Assembly (NCBI GenBank): GCA_900543505.1
Contig: UQSB01000049.1
Location: 1 to 16,030, forward strand
DNA length: 16,030 bases
Direction: 5' to 3'
Source: an uncultured Collinsella sp.
GTDB lineage: Bacteria; Actinomycetota; Coriobacteriia; Coriobacteriales; Coriobacteriaceae
Shown here: in pieces, positions 1-6,437 of the stretch
Position numbering within the stretch: the stretch's first letter is position 1
Layout: every line of letters starts with the position of its first letter
Program-made: the position numbers and the translations under genes
Notes under the pieces: model-generated
Told to the model about the DNA's origin: nothing
The model's database searches: none
The model's input: the letters and a program-made list of their open reading frames with translations, nothing else

Positions 1-20
1 TTACGCAACATGTATCCAGT

Positions 21-58
21 AAAAAAGGGGCGCAGCCGGTACGGCTACCACCCTTTTG
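21..58 (-). terminator. Intrinsic terminator of the activase gene
   Basis: On the minus strand an outer stem AAAAGGG/CCCTTTT encloses a second stem, AGCCG/CGGCT, with a 3-base loop. The outer 3' arm runs straight into six T residues. It lies about 28 bases past the stop codon of the large gene that ends at 86, so it most likely ends the tetR-activase transcript. Confidence 0.8.
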
Positions 59-85
59 TCTTACATCTGGCTCGAAGTAGGCCAA

Positions 86-3000
86 CTACTTCTTAATGCC
101 GCGTCCCAGGCGCTCAGCGACCGATGCAACGGCCTCCTCCCTGGCCGGCCCGCAGCTCACACAGCCATCATGGGCACGCATCTGGCCGGTGACCTCGTCC
201 ATCGCGAGCGGCGCCACCTTCTCGAGCTTAAAGCCCTTGCCGGCGCGCATGTTCTCCTTGGCCACACTGATCATGAGCTTAATACGGTTGAGCTGGTTGA
301 CCTCGGACGCACCGGGGTCGTAGTCCACCGCGACAATGTTGCTCTCGGGATGCTGGCGGCGCAGCTCCTTAATCACGGCCTTGCCCACCACGTGATTGGG
401 CAGGCACGCGAAGGGCTGCGTGCAGATGATGTTGGGCGCACCGTGATCGATCAGGTCGAGCATCTCGGCCGTGAGCAACCAGCCCTCGCCCATGTTGTTG
501 CACACCGAAAGCACCGTGCGGGCCTTGTCGGCCATGGTGCCGATGCGCTCGGGCGCCTCGAAGCGGCGAGACTTTTCGAGCATCTCCTCCACCGGCGTGC
601 GCATCCAGTCCACAAGCTTGATGAGCGCCTGCATGCCCGCACGCGTCGTGGCAGAGCTTCCCAGCTCGTCTTTCTGCAGCTCGGCGTTGCTCATGGAGTA
701 GAGGAAGAAGTCGAGCAGGCCCGGCACCACGGCCTCGCAGCCCTCGCGTTCGATGACATCGACCACGTGGTTGTTAGCCGTGGGATGGAACTTGACCAAG
801 ATCTCACCGACCACGCCCACGCGCGGCTTGGTGCCCTCGCCCACGAGCGGCATGGTGTCGAACGCGCGGATGGCCTCGCGGCACAGCTTGGTGTAGTTGT
901 GGCGGTTAAACTTGGGCGCCAGCTTGCGGGCACGCGCCATGTACTCCTCGTAGAGCGCGTTGGCGGCACCGGGCGTGGCCTCGTACGGGCGGCAGCGGTA
1001 GAGCATCTGCATCATCACGTCACCAAAGAGCACCGCGTAGACTGCCTGCTTAAGCAGCGCCGGCGTCAGCTTAAAGCCGGGGTTGTCCTCGCCCAGCGCC
1101 ACGGCCGAAAGCGAGATCACGGGGATCTCGGGGTGGCCGCTCTCGCGCAGGGCCTTGCGGATGAGCGCGATGTAGTTGGTGGCACGGCAGCCGCCGCCGG
1201 TCTGGCTGATGACCACGGCGGTCTTGGACAGGTCGTACCGACCGCTCTCGATGGCCTCCATAATCTGGCCCGTCACCAGAATCGACGGGTAGCAAATGTC
1301 ATTGTTCACATAGCGCAGGCCAGCCTCGATGGCATCGTGGTCGGTCGAGGGCAGCAGCTCCAAGTTGTAGCCGGCACCGCGGAACACCTCTTTGACCAGG
1401 TCAAAGTGGATCGGCGCCATCTGCGGGCACAGGATGGTGTAGCCCTCGTCGCGCATCTGCTCGGTAAAGGGCACCTTGGGCCACGCAGTCGAAGCACTCT
1501 CGCGCTGAGCCTCGAACGTGTACTTGCGGCTCGCGAACGCGGGGACATCCGTGGAGGGCGCCACCGGCGCGGCGTCGCCCTGCTCGTAGGCCTCGCCCGC
1601 AGCCGTGGCCTCGGCCAAGCGCTCGGCCTCCTGGTCCTTGAGTGCCGCCATGAGCGAGCGGATGCGGATGCGCGCAGCGCCCAGGTTGGACACCTCGTCG
1701 ATCTTGAGCACGGTGTAGATCTTGCCGCTGGCTTCCAGAATCTCCTGCACCTGGTCGGTGGTCAGAGCGTCCAGGCCGCAGCCGAAGGAATTGAGCTGGA
1801 TCAGGTCCAGGTCGTTGCGCATCGTCACAAAACGGGCGACGGCGTACAGGCGACTGTGGTACATCCACTGGTCGACGACGCGAATCGGACGCTCGGGCTT
1901 TACCAGATGCGCGAGCGAATCCTCGGTAAAGACCGCAAAGCCAAAGCTCGAGATAAGCTCGGGCAGGGCGTGGTTGATCTCGGGGTCGTTATGGTAGGGA
2001 CGACCGGCGAGCACGATGCCGTGACCGCCGTGGTCCTCGACCCACCTAAGAGCCTCCTCGCCCATGGTCTGGATGTCCTCGTGGAAACGCGCATCGGCCT
2101 CAAAGGCAGCGTTGACAGCGGCATCGACCTCGGAGCGCGTGATCTTGGGCCCACGCACGCGACCGCGACCGGCCTCAGCATCGGCCACACGGTCGACGGC
2201 GAGCACCTGGTACAGACGGCGCTTGAGCTCGGTCTTGTCATGATAGGGCACAAACGGGTACAGGAACTCGATGTTCTGCTCGCGGATCTCGTCGATGTTG
2301 AGTGCCAACGCCGTGGGATAGCTCATGACGATGGGGCAGTTGTAACAGTTGCCGGCGGTCGGATCCTCCTTGCGCTCCCAGCGCACGCACGGCATCCAGA
2401 TAAAGTCGACATCGCGGTCGATAAGGTTCATCACATGGCCGTGGCTCATCTTGGCCGGATAGCACACGCTCTCGGACGGCATGGACTCGATGCCCGCCTG
2501 GTAGGTCTTCTTGCTCGACTGGTCGGACAGCTGCACGCTAAAGCCCAGACGCGTAAAGAACGCGTGCCAGAAGGGGTAGTTCTCGTACATGTTGAGCGCG
2601 CGCGGAATGCCGACGGTGCCGCGCGGGGCCTCGTCGGGGCTCAGCACCTCGCGGTTAAACAGCAACTCGTTTTTCTTTTTGAAGAGGTTGGGGGCCTCGG
2701 TCTTCTGCTTTTTGTGGCCGGCGCCCTTCTCGCAGCGGTTGCCGGTGATAAAGCGCCTGCCGCCGCCAAAGTCGTTGACGGTAAGCTGGCAGTTGTTGGA
2801 GCAGCGGCCGCAGCGGACATGCTTTTGCGTCACGGTGAGGTGCGCGATATCCTCGGCCGAAAGGATGGTCGAGGTGCCGTCGGCGCCGGCGCGATCGCGG
2901 GCGAGCAGGGCCGCACCGTAGGCGCCCATGCAGCCGGCGATGTCGGGGCGCACGGCATGAACGCCCGTGAGCTGCTCAAACGCGCGCAGCGTGGCATCGG

Positions 3001-4867
3001 ACATAAAGGTGCCGCCCTGGACGATCACCTGGCTGCCGATCTCCTTGGGATCGCGCAGCTTAATGACCTTGAACAGGGCATTCTTGATGACGGAATAGGA
3101 CAGGCCGGCCGCGATGTCGCCCACCGTGGCGCCTTCCTTTTGCGCTTGCTTGACGCGCGAGTTCATAAAGACCGTGCAGCGACTGCCCAGGTCGACCGGG
3201 GCCTTGGCATGGATGGCGGCGTCGGCGAACGCGCGCACGTCCATGTTCATAGAGACGGCAAAGCTCTCGATAAAGCTGCCGCAGCCCGACGAGCAGGCCT
3301 CGTTGAGCATGATGTGCTCGATGACGCCGTCCTTGACGCGCAGGCACTTCATGTCCTGGCCGCCAATGTCCAGAATGAACTCGACGCCGGGCAGGAACGC
3401 CTTGGCGCCGCGCAGGTGCGCGACGGTCTCGATCTCGCCGGAATCGGCCTTGAGAGCCTCGATGAGCAGCGCCTCGCCGTAGCCCGTGGTGGTCACGTGG
3501 CCGATGGTGCAGCCCGCGGGGATGTGGTTGTAGAAATCGGCCATGATGACCTTGGCCGTGCCCAGGATGTCGCCGTTGTTGTTGCCGTACCAGGTGTGCA
3601 GCAGTTGGCCGTCCTCGCCCACGAGTGCGGCCTTCATGGTGGTGGAACCGGCGTCGATGCCGATGAACACGCGGCCGGTGTAGCCGTCGAGCTTGCCCTT
3701 GGGGACGACCTCGGTGTCGTGGCGACCCTTGAACTCGGCAAAGTCCTCGTCGGTGGCAAAGAGCGGATCCAGGCGCTCGACCTCAGCACCCTGCGTGTCA
3801 CCCAAGCTGTCGATGGCCTCGATAAGCTGTGGGAACGTGCTGAGCTTGTTGGACTCGTGCGCCATGGCGGCGCCGCTCGCTACAAACAGGTGGGCGTTTT
3901 GGGGCACGATACGGTGCTCCTCGTCCAGGTTGAGCGTGAGGTAGAAGCGGTGGCGCAGCTCGGAGAGATACTGCAGCGGGCCCCCCAGGAAGGCGACGTT
4001 GCCGCGGATGGGGCGGCCGCACGCCAGGCCCGAGATGGTCTGGGTCACAACGGCCTGGAAGATGGAGGCGGCCACATCCTCGGGACGGGCGCCCTCGTTG
4101 AGCAGCGGTTGCACGTCGGTCTTGGCAAATACGCCGCAGCGACTGGCGATGGGATAGATGGTGGTGGCGTTGGCCGCGAGCTCGTTGAGGCCGCTCGCGT
4201 CGGTGTGCAGCAGGGTTGCCATCTGGTCGATGAAGGCGCCCGTACCGCCGGCGCAGGTGCCGTTCATGCGCTGCTCGATGCCGTTGTCGAAGTAGATGAT
4301 CTTGGCGTCCTCGCCGCCCAGCTCGATGGCGACGTCGGTGGCCGGGATGAGGGTCTCGACGGCACGCTTGCTGGCGATGACTTCCTGGACAAACTCCAGG
4401 TCGAGCCATTGGGAGAGCAGCAGACCGCCCGAACCGGTGATGGCGCAGGTCATTTGGGCAGCCGGCAGCACAGTCGCAGCACCCTCGAACAGGTCGCGGG
4501 CGCAGGCACGGACGTCGGTGTGGTGGCGCTGGTACTTGGCGTAGACGATCTGGTTGTCATCGTTGAGCACGGCGAGCTTAACGGTGGTGGAGCCCACGTC
4601 GATGCCCAGGTGCAGGTTGCCACGAGCGTTCTCGGGGTTGAAGATCGCGCCTTCGGGGGCGTGGGCGGCGGCTACGGGCTCAGCGGCGGTGGCGGGCTCG
4701 CTAGCGATGGACGTCTCCCCTGCCGCGTTCTTGGCATCGGCAACTGCCTCGGCAACTTTCTCGGCTGCCGCGGTCGCGGCCTTGTGCGCAGCGTCCACCA
4801 CGGCGGGCGCGGCCTCGCGTGCGGCAGCAACCATGCGGTCCTTAATGCCCTCGACGAGTTTGCTCAT
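86..4867 (-). CDS. Giant 2-hydroxyacyl-CoA dehydratase activase / dehydratase-like fusion (BcrAD/BadFG type)
   Basis: 1593 residues. Order of parts: an Ala-rich low-complexity stretch (about 11-75); a first ASKHA ATPase domain (about 85-340, phosphate loop GIDVGSTT at 88-95); a second one (about 399-655, GIDAGSTT at 403-410); a Cys-rich stretch (C686, C689, C693, C712); a DUF2229-like region (about 750-1070); and an HgdB/HGD-D-like region (about 1140-1530) with DICYPS at 1190-1195. Each ATPase repeat has a Cys pair 39 residues apart (C205/C244 and C525/C564). This is the spacing of the 4Fe-4S cysteines that bridge the subunits in the classical activator HgdC. In characterised systems the activator uses ATP to send a low-potential electron to a 2-hydroxyacyl-CoA dehydratase; here both functions appear fused in one cytoplasmic chain, whose substrate I cannot name. 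The ATG start has AGGAGA a few bases upstream, just after the tetR stop 12 bases away, so the two genes are probably one operon. Confidence 0.88.
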   Translation of the reverse strand: MSKLVEGIKDRMVAAAREAAPAVVDAAHKAATAAAEKVAEAVADAKNAAGETSIASEPATAAEPVAAAHAPEGAIFNPENARGNLHLGIDVGSTTVKLAVLNDDNQIVYAKYQRHHTDVRACARDLFEGAATVLPAAQMTCAITGSGGLLLSQWLDLEFVQEVIASKRAVETLIPATDVAIELGGEDAKIIYFDNGIEQRMNGTCAGGTGAFIDQMATLLHTDASGLNELAANATTIYPIASRCGVFAKTDVQPLLNEGARPEDVAASIFQAVVTQTISGLACGRPIRGNVAFLGGPLQYLSELRHRFYLTLNLDEEHRIVPQNAHLFVASGAAMAHESNKLSTFPQLIEAIDSLGDTQGAEVERLDPLFATDEDFAEFKGRHDTEVVPKGKLDGYTGRVFIGIDAGSTTMKAALVGEDGQLLHTWYGNNNGDILGTAKVIMADFYNHIPAGCTIGHVTTTGYGEALLIEALKADSGEIETVAHLRGAKAFLPGVEFILDIGGQDMKCLRVKDGVIEHIMLNEACSSGCGSFIESFAVSMNMDVRAFADAAIHAKAPVDLGSRCTVFMNSRVKQAQKEGATVGDIAAGLSYSVIKNALFKVIKLRDPKEIGSQVIVQGGTFMSDATLRAFEQLTGVHAVRPDIAGCMGAYGAALLARDRAGADGTSTILSAEDIAHLTVTQKHVRCGRCSNNCQLTVNDFGGGRRFITGNRCEKGAGHKKQKTEAPNLFKKKNELLFNREVLSPDEAPRGTVGIPRALNMYENYPFWHAFFTRLGFSVQLSDQSSKKTYQAGIESMPSESVCYPAKMSHGHVMNLIDRDVDFIWMPCVRWERKEDPTAGNCYNCPIVMSYPTALALNIDEIREQNIEFLYPFVPYHDKTELKRRLYQVLAVDRVADAEAGRGRVRGPKITRSEVDAAVNAAFEADARFHEDIQTMGEEALRWVEDHGGHGIVLAGRPYHNDPEINHALPELISSFGFAVFTEDSLAHLVKPERPIRVVDQWMYHSRLYAVARFVTMRNDLDLIQLNSFGCGLDALTTDQVQEILEASGKIYTVLKIDEVSNLGAARIRIRSLMAALKDQEAERLAEATAAGEAYEQGDAAPVAPSTDVPAFASRKYTFEAQRESASTAWPKVPFTEQMRDEGYTILCPQMAPIHFDLVKEVFRGAGYNLELLPSTDHDAIEAGLRYVNNDICYPSILVTGQIMEAIESGRYDLSKTAVVISQTGGGCRATNYIALIRKALRESGHPEIPVISLSAVALGEDNPGFKLTPALLKQAVYAVLFGDVMMQMLYRCRPYEATPGAANALYEEYMARARKLAPKFNRHNYTKLCREAIRAFDTMPLVGEGTKPRVGVVGEILVKFHPTANNHVVDVIEREGCEAVVPGLLDFFLYSMSNAELQKDELGSSATTRAGMQALIKLVDWMRTPVEEMLEKSRRFEAPERIGTMADKARTVLSVCNNMGEGWLLTAEMLDLIDHGAPNIICTQPFACLPNHVVGKAVIKELRRQHPESNIVAVDYDPGASEVNQLNRIKLMISVAKENMRAGKGFKLEKVAPLAMDEVTGQMRAHDGCVSCGPAREEAVASVAERLGRGIKK

Positions 4868-4879
4868 CTGTCTCTCCTC

Positions 4880-5590
4880 TTAGTTGTTGGACTCGACGGT
4901 TGCGGCGGTGTCGGCCGCGTCCTCGAGTTGCAAGTTCAATAGCTTCATGCCGTATTCCGGCACGTTGATATCGATGGGTTGGCCATACAGGTCACCAGGA
5001 CGCACAAAAGCGAGCACCGTCATAATGCGCGCCATGGCCTCGGGCGATTCGGTAAGCCCGCGCTCAAACCAGCGCTGAATCATGCCGACCTCGGCACTCA
5101 CGACGTAGGTGACGTAGTAGTCAAAGAACGTGCCCAGCGCCAGGCCCAAAATGCCCGTCTGCGCACGCGGCACCACAGCCTCACGCGCGGTGTCAATGAT
5201 CCTTTTAATGAAGGCCTGGTCGCCGCCCGGACCCAGCAGCGCACCGATTAAGTCGCGGTTGGCCGCAAGATAACGCAGCAGCTCAACCGAACCGGGCGCC
5301 GGCTCGAGCTCATCGATGTTGTGATAGAGATCGGGCAGCTGGGCTGCGGTGATAAGCTCAATGCGCTCACGGATCTCGGACAGCAAGCCGTCCTCGATTT
5401 GATTGATAAAGTCGGGAATATCGCGGTAGTGCGAATAGAACGTGCGGCGCGTAAGGCCGGCACTCTCGGTGAGCGACGCGACATTAATGCGCGAAAGGTC
5501 GCCGCTTTCGGCAAGCTCGCTGGCAAGTGCCTGGCGAAGGGCACGCTGCGAGCGAAGGGACCGGCGATCGCATTTCTCGAGCTGGGACAA
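4880..5590 (-). CDS. TetR/AcrR-family transcriptional regulator (first gene of the activase operon)
   Basis: 236 residues. The helix-turn-helix is at about 34-57 (VASLTESAGLTRRTFYSHY), the usual place for TetR proteins. The C-terminal part (Tyr/Phe-rich, then IQRWFERGLTESPEAMA) resembles the TetR_C_8 type of ligand domain found in DhaS-like regulators. The start is TTG at 5590: a strong AAGGAGG lies 4 bases upstream and an in-frame stop lies just before it, so no longer form is possible. It is followed after 12 bases by the activase gene, which it probably co-transcribes with and controls. Two inverted repeats upstream (5613-5664) could be its own operators. The ligand is unknown. Confidence 0.85.
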   Translation of the reverse strand: MSQLEKCDRRSLRSQRALRQALASELAESGDLSRINVASLTESAGLTRRTFYSHYRDIPDFINQIEDGLLSEIRERIELITAAQLPDLYHNIDELEPAPGSVELLRYLAANRDLIGALLGPGGDQAFIKRIIDTAREAVVPRAQTGILGLALGTFFDYYVTYVVSAEVGMIQRWFERGLTESPEAMARIMTVLAFVRPGDLYGQPIDINVPEYGMKLLNLQLEDAADTAATVESNN

Positions 5591-5612
5591 GCGTCCTCCT
5601 TGTTACTCAGCC

Positions 5613-5664
5613 TGTGCGCTATTGCACAGTGCGAGTATTATTGCACACCGTGTGTACCAACACG
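5613..5664. promoter_or_regulatory. Pair of inverted repeats upstream of tetR1 (candidate operators)
   Basis: TGTGC-N6-GCACA at 5613-5628 and CGTGT-N6-ACACG at 5649-5664 share a layout of 5-base arms and a 6-base spacer, with centres 36 bp apart. They lie 23 to 74 bases ahead of the TTG start. An AT-rich AATAAT on the minus strand between them could be a -10. Autoregulation by the adjacent TetR protein is inferred. Confidence 0.4.
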
Positions 5665-5682
5665 TAAAGGCAATATTTGGAA

Positions 5683-5711
5683 TGTGACGAGGGGGCAGTC
5701 CCTTTGTCACA
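5683..5711. repeat. Degenerate copy of the TGTGACAAAGGGAC palindrome
   Basis: TGTGAC and GTCACA frame a GC-rich centre around A5697. The arms pair over 14 positions with three G-T wobbles. The sequence matches the perfect 31 bp palindrome at 6407-6437 at most positions. There is no T-run on either side, so it is not a standard terminator. Confidence 0.65.
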
Positions 5712-5742
5712 ACCCGCCTGGCTTTTGGAGCGGCATTACCGA

Positions 5743-5771
5743 TTGTCCAAAATGTCATTCGTGGGTAGAAT
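5743..5771 (+). promoter_or_regulatory. Candidate promoter for an RNA antisense to the 41-aa peptide gene
   Basis: TTGTCC (5743-5748) and TAGAAT (5766-5771) are separated by 17 bases, close to sigma-70-type consensus (4/6 and 5/6). Transcription would begin near 5778 and run toward the 3' end of the small minus-strand ORF at 5840-5965. No plus-strand protein gene follows, so an antisense RNA is the simplest product. Confidence 0.35.
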
Positions 5772-5777
5772 AGTGTC

Positions 5778-5862
5778 GACGGCAGCCCAAGTTGTAGCTG
5801 GCTGGGCAGCGCCGTTGTTTGCATTAGGGGGTCAACGCCTTAGCGGCGGCGACCCCTTCTGT
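5778..5862 (+). ncRNA. Putative short antisense RNA (antitoxin-like), speculative
   Basis: This is the stretch between the inferred start from the 5743-5771 promoter and the end of a GC-rich hairpin (5827-5857) followed by TTCTGTT. An RNA of about 85 bases would be complementary to the last codons and 3' UTR of the small peptide mRNA, as in the convergent TxpA/RatA and BsrG/SR4 pairs. Both ends are inferred. The T-run is weak, so the 3' end is the least certain part. Confidence 0.22.
5827..5857. terminator. Hairpin spanning the stop codon of the small peptide gene
   Basis: GGGGTC (5828-5833) pairs with GACCCC (5851-5856), and an inner GCC (5837-5839) can pair with GGC at 5845-5847 or 5848-5850. 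The loop holds the peptide stop codon (5840-5842). On the plus strand TTCTGTT follows; on the minus strand no T-run follows. It could end the antisense RNA or act as a stability hairpin shared by both transcripts. Confidence 0.35.
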
Positions 5863-5965
5863 TGCGCTTCGAACGCTGCTTGAGTGCCTCGGAAAGGCCG
5901 ACAAGCGCCGTGAAGAACGAGACCAAAGCGGTCAGAAGTCTCACGAAATCAATCAAATCGGTCAT
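5840..5965 (-). CDS. 41-residue hydrophobic, C-terminally basic peptide (type I toxin-like)
   Basis: The ORF begins MTDLIDFVRLLTALVSFFTA. One hydrophobic segment (about 7-26) is followed by a strongly basic tail (about 29-41, KQRSKRNRRGRRR). Short length, a single membrane helix and a charged C-terminus are typical of type I toxins and other small membrane peptides (TxpA/BsrG, Fst, TisB, Hol-Tox classes); I recognise the design, not a specific family. GGGAGG ends about 8 bases before the chosen ATG (5965). Another ATG two codons upstream (5971) sits too close to the SD. Upstream lie an SD-pairing stem (5973-5992) and a promoter overlapped by a LexA-like box (6030-6069). A promoter at 5743-5771 faces its 3' end. 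A toxic action, by damage to the cell membrane, is inferred. Confidence 0.5.
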   Translation of the reverse strand: MTDLIDFVRLLTALVSFFTALVGLSEALKQRSKRNRRGRRR

Positions 5966-5972
5966 GGGCATC

Positions 5973-5992
5973 ACCTCCCATCAAATGGAGGG
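5973..5992 (-). promoter_or_regulatory. Stem that would sequester the peptide's Shine-Dalgarno
   Basis: On the minus strand CCTCCAT pairs with ATGG-G-AGG across a 3-base loop (4 bp, one bulged G, 3 bp). The 3' arm is the SD itself. Occluded SDs are common in type I toxin mRNAs. The stem is short, so the strength of the effect is uncertain. Confidence 0.4.
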
Positions 5993-6029
5993 CGCTGCCC
6001 GGCACATGGAACTGCCGTCAACGACACCG

Positions 6030-6069
6030 ATTCTATCAAAGCGCAGTTAGATATGCGAATGTTTGTTCG
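6030..6069 (-). promoter_or_regulatory. Promoter with overlapping LexA (SOS) box-like dyad
   Basis: On the minus strand TTCGCA (6059-6054) and TAGAAT (6035-6030) are 18 bases apart and point at the 41-aa ORF, with a start site near 6023. The -35 lies inside CGAACAAACATTCG (6069-6056), which fits the Gram-positive LexA consensus CGAACRNRYGTTYG at 13 of 14 positions. The dyad extends to ATGCGAA/TTCGCAT (6053-6072). A LexA dimer here would block the -35. The match is by eye; binding is inferred. Confidence 0.45.
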
Positions 6070-6085
6070 CATTTCAGAAGATCGG

Positions 6086-6130
6086 AGCTCGGGTATGTCG
6101 AAGGAACAGTTCCTTTGCCATACCCGAGCT
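6086..6130. repeat. Long two-part inverted repeat (hairpin)
   Basis: Outer arms AGCTCGGGTATG (6086-6097) and CATACCCGAGCT (6119-6130) are perfect over 12 bp. Inner arms AAGGAAC and GTTCCTT close on a single A (6108), with a 3x3 mismatch between the two stems. It has the same one-base A centre as the 6407-6437 palindrome. No T-run follows on either strand. Confidence 0.6.
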
Positions 6131-6142
6131 TGTCGCCGAACT

Positions 6143-6365
6143 GCCACCTACATTTTTCGAGTTATTCGGCCACGCTACTGGTTCTGTATAAATGCACCGC
6201 CGGGATTATCTGAGGGTTTTTGTCCTCATTTGAGCGTATACATGCCCATTTGCGCACTTACGTCACCGAATCAAACACCATTAGAGGCATGAATGTTCCC
6301 GAGAGGGCATCTTTAGCCATTTAACGACCTCCGACAGGCCGAATAACTCGAAATTTGTTGGTGGC
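6143..6365. mobile_element. 223 bp non-coding unit with 29 bp terminal inverted repeats (MITE-like)
   Basis: The left end 6143-6171 and the reverse complement of the right end 6337-6365 agree at 26 of 29 positions; the shared core is GGCCGAATAACTCGAAA. The interior shows no credible gene. It contains a small TGAGG/CCTCA hairpin and AT-rich patches. I see no clear target-site duplication next to the ends. A non-autonomous transposon remnant or a long-range paired RNA would both fit. Confidence 0.4.
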
Positions 6366-6406
6366 GAAAGCGTAACAGTCCTATACGCCAAAAGCCGGTA
6401 TCTCCC

Positions 6407-6437
6407 ATGTGACAAAGGGACAGTCCCTTTGTCACAT
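6407..6437. repeat. Perfect 31 bp palindrome abutting the HAD stop codon
   Basis: The arms 6407-6421 and 6423-6437 (15 bp each) are perfect complements around A6422, with core AAAGGGACAGTCCCTTT. The outermost base is the last base of the HAD gene's TAA. There is no T-run, so it is more likely a REP-type intergenic palindrome that may protect the mRNA 3' end than a classical terminator. A degenerate copy lies at 5683-5711. Confidence 0.85.

Noticed and set aside
56..4942. A 1628-codon open frame on the plus strand opposite the activase gene
   Set aside because: It mirrors the real gene almost end to end. Its product is a low-information Leu/Val/Gly/Ala/His/Arg mix without domains, as expected opposite a GC-rich gene whose codon choice avoids stops on the other strand. 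The minus-strand frame has clear domains and an SD.
6053..6292. 79-codon plus-strand open frame across the gene-poor segment
   Set aside because: It runs through the LexA-like dyad, the 45-base hairpin and the left end of the 223 bp unit, lacks a convincing SD, and has no recognisable protein features.
6407..6437. Intrinsic terminator of the HAD gene
   Set aside because: The palindrome is perfect but no T-run follows on the minus strand, so I list it as a repeat. It may still affect 3'-end stability.
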